64,000 nucleotides of DNA, from NCBI GenBank assembly GCA_008012315.1, contig SSEL01000042.1:1-64000 (forward strand), given 5' to 3'. Source of the DNA: Rhodospirillaceae bacterium. Its GTDB lineage: Bacteria > Pseudomonadota > Alphaproteobacteria > Dongiales > Dongiaceae. A program made the translations under genes and the position numbers. Positions 1 through 7,320 of the stretch are shown here, one piece after another. A model generated the notes under the pieces. The model was not told where the DNA came from and searched no databases. It saw only the letters and a list, made by a program, of their open reading frames with translations. The stretch's first letter is position 1. Every line of letters starts with the position of its first letter.

Positions 1-2
1 CC

Positions 3-200
3 CTTCAGGAGGCCTGTGGCACCGATCTCTCCATCTTAAATGGGGAACCGAGTTGGACGCTTACGATGCCCGCGCGCTATGTCGTCGCTCCTGACGGTAT
101 GGTCGAGTATACTGACATCAGCATCGACTATACCCGCCGCTGCGATCCGGCAGACCTCTTACCCGTCCTCAGGCATCTCAGCGCGCGGTCGAACCACTGA
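3..200 (+). CDS. Peroxiredoxin-like (AhpC/TSA) protein, C-terminal part, cut by window edge
   Basis: An open frame enters from the left edge and ends at TGA 198-200; about 65 residues are visible. It contains SWTLTMPARYVVAPDGMVEY and ends PADLLPVLRHLSARSNH. These match, residue for residue in many places, the C-terminal part of the complete peroxiredoxin-like gene that follows at 530-1246 (SWTLPMPARFVIDRAGIIAY, EPEDILPVLDFVLARS). The visible segment corresponds to the last beta strands of a thioredoxin fold, so the catalytic cysteines would lie outside the window. It is therefore a tandem paralogue of the next gene. The family assignment is by similarity to that neighbour; whether the missing part is intact cannot be seen. 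Confidence 0.7.
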   Translation, partial: LQEACGTDLSILNGEPSWTLTMPARYVVAPDGMVEYTDISIDYTRRCDPADLLPVLRHLSARSNH

Positions 201-529
201 TCCGTTGCCAACGCTGTGACCTACTCCGCCACTTCAGAACTAGTGTCCACGTTTGTCGCCTCGGTTGGATGGCGTAGCCGGCTCAATCACGCGAATTTGA
301 AAGGTGGGATGAGGTTACCCACAGCAGGTACTCCTACAGGGTTCCTTGGCGGATGGCTGCCGGTCGCGATCTTAGCAGAGTTGCCGGCACATCGGCCCTC
401 CATTCCGACGCTGCCATTCATGATTTCGACAAATAACTCTAAGTTGTCGTCGGCGACTACTGCGACCGGCTTCGGTGACCCATTCTCCATTGTATGACGC
501 ATAAGCGTCGGCGGCATGACGGAACAGAC
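201..529. other. Gap between tandem peroxiredoxin-like genes; nothing recognised
   Basis: Short overlapping open frames occur on both strands, but none has a convincing ribosome binding site or a recognisable domain. No clear terminator hairpin was found. It presumably holds the promoter of the downstream gene. Confidence 0.4.
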
Positions 530-1246
530 ATGACCATGCGCGAGGAGACCTCGGCGGCCGTATCTAAGCCACTGTGCAATTCCAAGTCCGGAGCTGTCCG
601 GACTCTTCGTGATGCGGCCGAATACCTGATCGCATCGCGCCTCGCGGAACGTGCCCTAACGGCAGGGAGCTATGCTCCAACCTTCTGCCTGCCGAATCAA
701 AACGGGACTGATGTCACGTCAGAATCTCTGCTCAGGCGCGGCCCGTTACTGCTCACTTTCTACAGCGGCACATGGTGTCCGGCCTGCAGCCTCGACCTTC
801 AGGCACTCGAAAAGATGCGTCCGGCGATCGAACAGCGCGGGGCGGCTCTCCTCAGCATTTCACAGCAAACGGTTGCGGAGAATCTGCGCGCGCAAAACCT
901 GACAATGGTCAAATTTCCAATCTTAAGCGACAGGGGCGGGAGGGTTACGTCCGAATTTGGCGTCCGCTGGCGGATTCCCGAACTGCTCCGTGAGTGCCAT
1001 AGGAACAGCGGAATAGACTTGCCATCGCTCAATGGAGAGGAAAGCTGGACCCTGCCGATGCCAGCACGCTTCGTTATCGACCGGGCTGGCATCATCGCCT
1101 ATTCGGAAATCAGCCCGGACCCGACCCGCCGTTTCGAACCAGAGGACATCCTCCCTGTGCTCGACTTTGTACTCGCGCGCAGCCAGACCGGCTCTGACTC
1201 TCGGCAGACGTGGCGAGGGTCGCGCAAAGCTCAGCTTGCTGAATAG
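530..1246 (+). CDS. Peroxiredoxin-like family protein (AhpC/TSA, thioredoxin fold)
   Basis: Predicted cytoplasmic thiol peroxidase or reductase of the AhpC/TSA superfamily, 238 residues from ATG 530. The thioredoxin-fold core starts at APTFCLPNQNG and continues into LLLTFYSGTWCPAC, which carries the active-site WCPAC with two cysteines, then SISQQT and the conserved PMPARFVIDRAGIIAY strand. I prefer ATG 530 because ACGGA precedes it at usable distance; an in-frame ATG at 494 would add 12 residues without a visible RBS. The gene directly follows the C-terminal remainder of a close paralogue, so the locus is a tandem duplication. Members of this family commonly accompany oxidative or reactive-chlorine stress genes, which fits the surroundings. 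The substrate is unknown. The GC-rich right part of the window has cleaner coding statistics than this region. Confidence 0.8.
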   Translation: MTMREETSAAVSKPLCNSKSGAVRTLRDAAEYLIASRLAERALTAGSYAPTFCLPNQNGTDVTSESLLRRGPLLLTFYSGTWCPACSLDLQALEKMRPAIEQRGAALLSISQQTVAENLRAQNLTMVKFPILSDRGGRVTSEFGVRWRIPELLRECHRNSGIDLPSLNGEESWTLPMPARFVIDRAGIIAYSEISPDPTRRFEPEDILPVLDFVLARSQTGSDSRQTWRGSRKAQLAE

Positions 1247-1890
1247 GGAGCATCGATGATCTCGAGCGACAACTCGCTGACGGTGAGTTGGGCGAGCGCT
1301 GAGTAAAGCGTAGCTGAGCGTTCTTGTTGTTTCGGTGAGCCGCTGCATCGCCCCTCAGTCGATTGTTGCTTGATACAATAAGCTGTGCGCCATCATGATA
1401 TCGAAGATCACTGCCAAGGGCGTCGTCGGCATGCTGATTACAGCACCGCGGCGCATCGCAAGGTAGTTCGATCTCGACGATTCGGCGCCGCCGGTCCGAA
1501 TGCCGACGCTGTCTCGGCGTTTCCTCAACCGACTGCCCCACCGGAGTCTCCTGGGCCATATCCACGGATAGAGGTACTGGTTCCCGACACGAAGACCGCC
1601 CGATCAATGAGTCCACGGAAGACATCAGGGATACTAGGCAGTTGGGTTGCCGGTGCTAGATTCGCGGCATTGGTCGTCAGGAAGAAGCTGTAGCAGCCCC
1701 ATCCTTCGCGGTCGCAGCGTCGTCTACACGTCACCGATTAGCCGTGCCTGAATTAGCGCTGAAAGCCGAGGAACAGATGGGGGCCACAAGAACCGGTCAT
1801 GACTGATATCAAGCTGGGCGAGGTGCGGGCTAACAACCGGCACCGCAGTATGCCCGCTCGCCCAGTCAGTGGATCTCTTACAGTCGGATG
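1247..1890. other. Non-coding or decayed stretch; nothing recognised
   Basis: Open frames on both strands here are short and resemble no family I know. A short hydrophobic frame from about 1393 stops early at TAG near 1460. Given the decayed genes nearby, this is probably eroded sequence. Confidence 0.35.
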
Positions 1891-2388
1891 CTATATAGCT
1901 CGAGGAGCACGCGTCCGAAGCGCCTCCACGAGACCCTCCGTATCGAGCTGAAAGCCGTTGTACATGACGCGGTCGTTGGGCGCGATCACAACGAACCAAG
2001 GGGTTCCACCCGAACGATATTCCTTCATGATTGCGGGCGCAGCGTCTATCGAGGTCGAGTCAGCGACAGCATGCCCGAAGGGAATAGACAGTCGATATCG
2101 TCGTTGATTTTTCCGAAGACGATCGAAAGTGTTGACCTCTCGACCCTCGAACACAGTCTGGATGGCCGCAAGACCAACTCCCTTATCGCGAAGTTCCTCC
2201 GCAAGTGTCACGAATGTGGGAAAGCCATGTGTATGACAGCCCTCGCACCAATCCTGAAAGAAGTACAGTATTTTAAAACCCTGTCCCAACTCGGCCAAGG
2301 TCAAGGGGCTACGCTCGTCGCCATTTTCATCAATCCACCGGATATGCTCGAGCGGAGGGGCTGGCAGGCCCACAATTCCTGTTACCAT
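1891..2388 (-). CDS. Redoxin/thioredoxin-like protein with WCEGCH motif
   Basis: About 165-residue thioredoxin-fold protein. The sequence KILYFFQDWCEGCHTHGFPTF places a CxxC-type motif (WCEGC) after the first core beta strand, as in TlpA/redoxin proteins; later GTPWFVVIAPNDRVMYNGF matches the cis-Pro strand (TPW) of the fold. No signal peptide is evident, so a cytoplasmic role is likely. Start choice: GGAG sits 6 bases before the ATG at 2388 (MVTGIVG); that GGAG overlaps an alternative in-frame ATG at 2400, which itself has no RBS. The gene points back toward the peroxiredoxin pair, and the neighbourhood is oxidant-related. The partner and substrate are not evident; it could equally be annotated as a TlpA-family disulfide reductase. 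Confidence 0.75.
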   Translation of the reverse strand: MVTGIVGLPAPPLEHIRWIDENGDERSPLTLAELGQGFKILYFFQDWCEGCHTHGFPTFVTLAEELRDKGVGLAAIQTVFEGREVNTFDRLRKNQRRYRLSIPFGHAVADSTSIDAAPAIMKEYRSGGTPWFVVIAPNDRVMYNGFQLDTEGLVEALRTRAPRAI

Positions 2389-2525
2389 GAAATTCTCCAT
2401 TAGTGGGCTCGCGGCGTCGCGCCGCGACAAAAGCAGCGATGCTGAGCACGCGGCGCCGCGTCAATGCTAATACAGCACCCTTGATCATGTTAGTCGACCC
2501 AGGTCTCGGCCTACGGTTCGCGTTT

Positions 2526-2550
2526 GGGACGACTGGACACCCCTTCCGGA
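2526..2550 (+). repeat. 25-bp element also found upstream of intact P460 gene
   Basis: The 25 bases at 2526-2550 match 20 of 25 bases at 3686-3710, which lies 114 bp upstream of the intact cytochrome P460 start codon. The shared core includes GGACAC and TTC-GGA. Here it precedes a P460 C-terminal remnant instead. It may be a retained promoter or operator piece of a duplicated P460 unit; this is inference from similarity alone. Confidence 0.35.
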
Positions 2551-2613
2551 TTCCGCAATTGAGTATTTGGACTAGAGTAACTCATCAATTCCTTCAATAC
2601 CCGAGTTCAGTTT

Positions 2614-2700
2614 TACAAATCAGCTCAGCGAACGGCAAAGGACGATGTCTGGAGCCAGTTCTACCGCCAGCTCGACATTGAGCCTGACGGAGGGTCTTAG
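2614..2700 (+). pseudogene. Cytochrome P460 C-terminal remnant
   Basis: The frame ending at TAG 2698-2700 reads TAKDDVWSQFYRQLDIEPDG, which aligns with the C-terminus of the intact P460 at 3824-4435 (SAKKDMVWTQFYRLLDK). The heme-binding CxxCH that should lie just upstream is lost, and no start codon or N-terminal part is present. The 25-bp upstream element at 2526 suggests an internal deletion has joined a P460 promoter region to the gene's tail. It cannot encode a functional protein. Confidence 0.65.
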
Positions 2701-3823
2701 ATTAAACGAGCTTGCGTTCAGACCGTCCCCCACGTGATGCGCAAATCGTCAATCTAAGGCCCTGTTTTCTCGAAGCGGGGCGTAAGTCTTGGCTCGTTGC
2801 CACAATATACTTACGCACGCCGTGACGCCGGCCATGGGGCGAGGACGGTCGGGCGAGCCCGATCCAATCGCCCGGTGGTGGCAGGCGAGGCCATCCGGAT
2901 TAAAGTCGGTGGCGCGGCCGGAGCAGCAAACATTTGCCCGGCGGACGGATTCATGGCCAATACGAAGCTGAGCGCCGCACGGGATAATAATGCCGAACCC
3001 GGGCTACAGAGGTGCGGGCGTCGTAATCAACTTCTGGATTCTCGCTGCATTGATGACGCTGTCTGCGTTGCAATTCTTGTGATCCCACTTTTCGAGATGC
3101 TTGGGGCGAGGGACGAAAGGGGCATGACCATATCGCGACCAACTAAGGGAAATTGGCCGAGATAACACCTTCGGTGTGCTGCCGTAAGACCTGGCCCCGC
3201 AGCGCAATTGGAAATCCAGCGCCGCATCCTGGCGCTCGCGGACGTACCGACAGCGCGCCCAGTCGAGTTCTCCACAATCGCTTTATCGCGATAACCGGCG
3301 TTCTACTGCCAATATTCGGCGTCCTCTTTTGCCCGCCGTCGCCTGCAATGTCAGCGCAGCCGTGCGCCCGCTGCAAGCGGGCGGTCGACTCCCCGCAGCT
3401 TCACGACGCAGCTGAACATCTTGCAACCAGCAAGGCGAATGTCGGTAAGGCCGTTCAGCGCTCGGAAGCACGCCTCAGCATTCAGCTCTTTCGGCGCGCG
3501 ATGCGAGCGGTCCGCCTGCGGGAAGATGGCAATATCTATGTTCAGGTCGCCCGGGCGGAATGCGCGCGGCAAAAAAACTGGCGTGCAAAAAAGAGCTTCA
3601 TTCTCGACTGACAGTGCAGTCGGCAGAGGCACAACGTGGGCATCCAACTCCGTCGTCAAAATTCGGAATCCGGAATCTGCGAACTGGGGCGACCGGACAC
3701 GCTTTCGGGACCTCGAGGTTGATTTTCTATCTTATCTATAAGCGTCGCTTCACACGACTTAGACATCACTTGTCACCAAAGCAAGCAGATGTTTTTTCAG
3801 GAATTTATTATGGGAAGAGAAAC
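2701..3823. other. Long stretch without a supported gene
   Basis: About 1.1 kb. A short hydrophobic frame near 2991-3093 (PGYRGAGVVINFWILAALM) looks membrane-spanning but ends after about 33 residues. A longer plus-strand frame at 3153-3611 has no RBS and no known domain. The copy of the P460-linked 25-bp element lies at 3686-3710. I regard the rest as decayed or intergenic sequence. Confidence 0.35.
3686..3710 (+). promoter_or_regulatory. 25-bp element upstream of P460, repeated at 2526
   Basis: Matches 20 of 25 bases of 2526-2550. It sits 114 bp before the P460 start, a distance suited to an operator or upstream promoter element. The regulator is unknown; function is inferred from position and repetition. 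Confidence 0.35.
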
Positions 3824-4435
3824 ATGACTGAGAAGCCACGGAAAAGGAAAGCATTCTGCGCAGCTTCGGCAGCATTTGTCGCGGGAATGTTAGTCGTTGG
3901 AGTTGCAGGGGCGTCTGCCGATGATGGCAGCAAGATGCCCGGGCGGTACTTGCCGGAATACACTGCTTCCGGGGAGATTAAGCTCCCCAAAAATTTCCAC
4001 GAATGGGTTTATGTCGGATCGCCACTGACGCCCAACGCCCTTAACAAGGGTAAGGCGGCTTTCCCGGAGTATCACAATGTCTATATAGAGCCGGGAGCAT
4101 ACGCTATTTACAAGAAAACGAACGCGTTTCCGGAAGATACAATCTTCGTGAAGGAGTTGCAGCTAACACAGCCAGCTGAGAATCCAGATGGATCGAGGAC
4201 CGAGCCTTCAGGGCGAGGTTATTTCCCTGGAGACTTTTACGGTGCTGAAGTGGCTGTGAAGAATTCCAAGCGATATGCTGCATCCGGCGGCTGGGGATAT
4301 TTCGATTTCAAATATGCCGACCCAAAGATGACCACTGCGAAGGTTCAAGAAAACGGTAGTTGCGCGTACTGCCACACAGCAAGTGCGAAGAAGGATATGG
4401 TCTGGACGCAATTCTACCGTCTACTGGACAAATAA
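3824..4435 (+). CDS. Cytochrome P460 family protein
   Basis: Periplasmic c-type heme protein of 203 residues. An N-terminal signal peptide (RKRKAFCAASAAFVAGMLVVGVAGASA) is followed by the conserved segment LPKNFHEWVYVGSPLTPNAL and, near the C-terminus, the heme-binding CAYCH (about residues 182-186), then MVWTQFYRLLDK. P460 proteins oxidise hydroxylamine or bind NO in nitrifiers, and related members occur in many proteobacteria with unknown roles. The ATG at 3824 has GGAAGAG upstream and starts directly at the basic signal-peptide region; the open frame extends further upstream but without coding character. Two partial copies of this gene lie at 2614-2700 (same strand) and 5385-5535 (opposite strand), so this is the surviving intact copy. 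The crosslinking lysine typical of true P460 was not located with certainty. Confidence 0.85.
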   Translation: MTEKPRKRKAFCAASAAFVAGMLVVGVAGASADDGSKMPGRYLPEYTASGEIKLPKNFHEWVYVGSPLTPNALNKGKAAFPEYHNVYIEPGAYAIYKKTNAFPEDTIFVKELQLTQPAENPDGSRTEPSGRGYFPGDFYGAEVAVKNSKRYAASGGWGYFDFKYADPKMTTAKVQENGSCAYCHTASAKKDMVWTQFYRLLDK

Positions 4436-4535
4436 GACAAAGCCTATCAGGGCAGAGGCGGGATGAGATATTCCGAAGGCAAAGATAAGTAGAATTTGAG
4501 GCAGTATTCATGGAGGGCTGATCGTGATCTGGCGA

Positions 4536-5339
4536 TCAGTCCTGCTCGATCCGCTGCTGCGCGGCCTCCCAATCGGCGATGTTGCGTCGGGCTTCCTGCA
4601 CATAAGGGCTGTAACGCACGGCGGCTAGGAACAAGTCGCCGAGCACCTTGCCGGGTTGACGCAGCGGCCGCTTGAACTGCAGGAACAGCACAACCCGGGT
4701 GTGCTCCGTGTCATTCCAGACTTCATGCGGGTAGGTGTCATCGAACACTAGGCACCTGCCCTCTTCCCAACGGAAGATCTTATCGTCCACGGCGATGCGG
4801 CAGCCTTCGGTGCCGGGCGGGATCGGTCGAGGCACGATCAAGGCAAGATGGCAGTTGATGAGGCGTTTTGAGACGCCTTGATGGCGCGGTATATGGGTTC
4901 CAGGCGCCAAGATCGAAAAAAAGGCCGTGGTCAGGCCGGGCACGCATTCAAGGGCCAAGGTGGTCTGGAGACAACGGGCACAATTGGTCGGGACGTTATA
5001 ACCGAAGCCACAAAGGAAGAAGGAGCGCCACTGCTCCCCTTTTGAAATCTCGTACTGGTCCGGCGACACGTCGTGAAAAGTGGGGATCTCCTCGCGCTTG
5101 CTCAACAGCGCTTCGACCTCGGCGCGGATCGCCGGCCAATGTCCCTCCAGATCACCGATCCATGGAAACACATCGTTGTCGAAGACGGCCGGATCGCCGA
5201 CCTCGGAATGCGCCGCCAGAATCCGGTTTAGCCAAAGTCGGAGCCTTTTAACTGCTCTGAACACCGGGCCGCGTTTCTTCTCGCGCTGTCCAGCCTGAGC
5301 CTGCATTGCAAGCTGCTGACCCGTCTCCCCTTCATTCAT
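4536..5339 (-). CDS. Aspartyl/asparaginyl beta-hydroxylase family dioxygenase
   Basis: Predicted non-heme Fe(II)/2-oxoglutarate-type dioxygenase of the AspH family, 267 residues. Visible family signatures are FFSILAPGTHIPRHQG (first metal-ligand histidine region), an INCHLALIVP strand, and CLVFDDTYPHEVWNDTEHTRV (second histidine, followed by a basic residue for the co-substrate). The C-terminus is a helical tail. Start choice: ATG 5339 has GAAGGG four bases upstream; longer in-frame starts exist to 5423, but that upstream DNA is the remnant of a P460 gene, so the real start should lie after it. Target unknown: relatives hydroxylate proteins or lipid A and ornithine-lipid acyl chains. No partner gene is obvious. 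Confidence 0.8.
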   Translation of the reverse strand: MNEGETGQQLAMQAQAGQREKKRGPVFRAVKRLRLWLNRILAAHSEVGDPAVFDNDVFPWIGDLEGHWPAIRAEVEALLSKREEIPTFHDVSPDQYEISKGEQWRSFFLCGFGYNVPTNCARCLQTTLALECVPGLTTAFFSILAPGTHIPRHQGVSKRLINCHLALIVPRPIPPGTEGCRIAVDDKIFRWEEGRCLVFDDTYPHEVWNDTEHTRVVLFLQFKRPLRQPGKVLGDLFLAAVRYSPYVQEARRNIADWEAAQQRIEQD

Positions 5340-5384
5340 TTTCCCTTCCGTCATTTCCGCGTTCCGACTGATTGCCATGCCTGT

Positions 5385-5535
5385 TCGCCGTTCGAGGTGA
5401 GAGGGGATCCGACGAAAACCCACTCATGCAAATTTTTTCGGCAGAAGAAGCTTAACGACGGAATCGTACTCGGGCAGCCACCGGCGGGAAGGCGGAGCAT
5501 CATCGGCCGCCGATTTCGCCAAATAAGCGGCAGCA
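5385..5535 (-). pseudogene. Cytochrome P460 N-terminal remnant, frameshifted
   Basis: On the minus strand one frame reads AKSAADDAPPSRRWLPEYDS and then VVKLLLPKKF before a stop. A second frame continues with NLHEWVFVGSPLTSNG. Joined across a frameshift near 5430, these align with the intact P460 (ASADDGSKMPGRYLPEY and LPKNFHEWVYVGSPLTPN). The end of a signal peptide (VAAAYLA) is still visible upstream. The remnant stops abruptly next to the start of the AspH-like gene. It is a broken third copy of the P460 gene. Confidence 0.7.
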
Positions 5536-5545
5536 ACCGAAATTC

Positions 5546-5929
5546 CACAAGTTCGTTCCACAGGCCACAGTAGTCTTGGCGTCGAGAATCCTGCCGATCA
5601 TCGAATTCTCCATCTCTTCAATGTCAGTTTGGTGCCGAGGCGCATGGTTAGTAACAGAGAGCACTGTAAGGAGGAGCGGACATCTTATGGTCCTGAATGC
5701 GTGTCCAAATGCCCACTGCTGTCTTGAGATCTGTACACTCGATCTCGTGATTATGGATGAATTAACACATATTCAGGGCTCGGGAGATCAGGCGCTCGAA
5801 TTATCCTTCGAACAGCCATTAGAGTGGCAACATCTCCGGTGCACGAGGACCGCAGACTTCGTTCGCCGGATAATTTAAAGAGCTTAGCTCCACCCGAGCC
5901 TTACACGGTTGGAGACCAGTTGGTGTCAT
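5546..5929. other. Stretch between remnants; nothing recognised
   Basis: A 100-residue open frame on the plus strand (5576-5878) has no RBS and no recognisable domain. No other signal was seen. Confidence 0.3.
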
Positions 5930-6120
5930 CCCCGCTAATCTGTTTTGGAATCTTCCGTCTAAGGCTCAAATGGGCGCGAATTGGCTCTGACGTCTTTCCT
6001 GCCTGGTGGATAAGGCCATCGGCCATCCTCACGGGCACGCTCGTTTCCTCGGTAGCGAGGATGATGCCGCTACGAGTAACATCGCCTTCTCGCCATGCCA
6101 ATACTGGGAAAGCCGCGTCA
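5930..6120 (-). pseudogene. Multicopper oxidase remnant
   Basis: The minus-strand frame at about 6116-6042 reads AAFPVLAWREGDVTRSGIIL and continues ATEE. It aligns with [20 protein letters not shown] in the intact multicopper oxidase at 14889-16361. Further along, IRAHLSLRRKIPKQIS is weakly similar to the next segment of that protein ([16 protein letters not shown]). No start, no copper-ligand motifs and no rest of the gene remain. It is a decayed fragment of a second CopA-like oxidase gene. Confidence 0.6.
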
Positions 6121-6217
6121 TCACAAGAACTTCGGCCTCGACGAAACCGAAGAGACGTTTGAAACTTCTGACCACGATAGCCATGCGGTTTCATCGGAAT
6201 CTCCGTATCGATTGACA

Positions 6218-6568
6218 TCAATTGATATCGTCAGCTCGATCCACGCAAGACGCCAACATATTCGGTATATTCTCATGTGCTGCCAGCTTAGCGATCTCCG
6301 CTTGCAACTCAGATACCGCATCGCCAAACGCTGTACAGATCTCAGCACATCGGCTCATCCTTACACGCCACAGAGAAGTTATGATTTTATATACTCTTCC
6401 ATCTAATTCCTTAGCGAGCAGATGTAGGTCGATCATTGCACTCTGCTCGACGGTAGTGAGCTGATGAAAAGGGCGCAATCGATTACTGTTGATTCCGCCA
6501 GTATATTTATCTTCCGCGTAATCCAGTACGAAGCACGATCCCTTTCGTCCGTCCTGCAGCGGCATCAT
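6218..6568 (-). CDS. Hypothetical protein, 116 residues, unassigned
   Basis: An open frame starting with two consecutive methionines and ending in CVDRADDIN. It contains a helical, coiled-coil-like segment (FGDAVSELQAEIAKLAAHEN) near the C-terminus and no signal peptide. I recognise no family. Its frame stays open upstream without another good start, and it overlaps the end of the truncated SCO-like gene by 4 bases. It may be a real small gene at the end of the DUF411-SCO transcript, or the tail of a larger gene whose front was lost. Composition is somewhat less GC-rich than the copper genes upstream. Confidence 0.35.
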   Translation of the reverse strand: MMPLQDGRKGSCFVLDYAEDKYTGGINSNRLRPFHQLTTVEQSAMIDLHLLAKELDGRVYKIITSLWRVRMSRCAEICTAFGDAVSELQAEIAKLAAHENIPNMLASCVDRADDIN

Positions 6569-6834
6569 GATCGCAACACGCTCTGGCTGGACAAGCCAAC
6601 GATACGGATCAGGATCGAAGATGTTTCCGTAGCCTCTCGTCCTAATCCGAGTAGGAGGATCACTCTCTCGCCGTCCTGAAGCACGAAATCAGGGGTGGCG
6701 CTGTCCGCCGGCTGAAAGTACTGCTCCGACCCCTTGAGTTCGTCATTGAGTTCCTGCAACGAGCGCGCCTGCGCTGGCGGTGTCACCGCCAGCGCCAGCA
6801 CGGCTGTAAGAACAATATTACGAATAGTCTTCAT
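6565..6834 (-). pseudogene. SCO-like copper chaperone, truncated after its first strand
   Basis: Starts MKTIRNIVLTAVLALAVTPP with a clean signal peptide ending in AQA, followed by an exported segment (RSLQELNDELKGSEQYFQPA) and DFVLQDGERV. This resembles the start of SCO1/SenC copper chaperones, where xPDFxLxDxxG begins the thioredoxin fold. The expected CxxxC copper site and the rest of the fold are absent; the frame runs into an unrelated tail (LLLGLGREATETSS) and stops after about 89 residues. It lies 13 bp downstream of the DUF411 gene in the same direction, as expected for a copper operon. Calling it SCO-like rests on this short N-terminal match and on context. Confidence 0.45.
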
Positions 6835-6847
6835 CGATACTGCCCGA

Positions 6848-7288
6848 TCACTCGATGGCATAGACTGTCGGCGCCTGTCCGTCTTTGGTGAAGGCGTAGA
6901 TCTTGAACGGCTCCGCTTTCATGCCGGGCATGCCGGGAGCGCCCGTCGGCATCCCAGGCAGAGTGATGCCGGCGACGGCAGGGCGCTCCTTCAGGAGTTT
7001 TTGGACAACATTCACCGGCACAAGACCATCGATGACATAGCCATCCACGAACATCGTATGGCAGCCCTCCAAGGCGGGAGGGACACCCGCATTTTCGCTG
7101 ATCTCGGCCAAGTCGTTGGTGGGCTTAACTTCAACCTTAAATCCGTTTTGCTCGAGATAGGCGGCATAGCCTTCGCAGCAGGTGCATTGGGGATTTTTGT
7201 AGAGGACGGCCTCGATGGGAGCTGCCAGTGCCGGCAGCGGCAACGAAAGAAGCGTGACAAGGGTGCCAAAACGTAATGCCGATTTCAT
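6848..7288 (-). CDS. DUF411 metal-binding protein, exported
   Basis: 146-residue DUF411 protein with an N-terminal signal peptide (KSALRFGTLVTLLSLPLPALA). The core begins IEAVLYKNPQCTCCEGYAAY, with cysteines at about 35, 37 and 38 of the thioredoxin-like metal-binding motif, then GCHTMFVDGYVIDGLVPV with a further Cys-His. A Met-rich linker (GMPTGAPGMPGMKAE) precedes the C-terminal strand. DUF411 proteins are periplasmic and are linked to copper or silver resistance operons. An AAGGAG RBS lies 8-9 bases before the ATG. It sits immediately downstream of a multicopper oxidase on the same strand and upstream of the SCO-like remnant, so it very likely belongs to the same copper transcript. Confidence 0.9.
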   Translation of the reverse strand: MKSALRFGTLVTLLSLPLPALAAPIEAVLYKNPQCTCCEGYAAYLEQNGFKVEVKPTNDLAEISENAGVPPALEGCHTMFVDGYVIDGLVPVNVVQKLLKERPAVAGITLPGMPTGAPGMPGMKAEPFKIYAFTKDGQAPTVYAIE

Positions 7289-7320
7289 AAGAGTTCTCCT
7301 TGGCTAAGCGGTTTCAAAGT

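Noticed and set aside
1385-1693. Plus-strand frame of 102 codons
   Set aside because: Unrecognised, without RBS, and overlapping an equally long frame on the other strand.
2797-3165. 122-residue plus-strand frame
   Set aside because: No RBS, no domain, biased composition; an overlapping short hydrophobic frame is no better supported.
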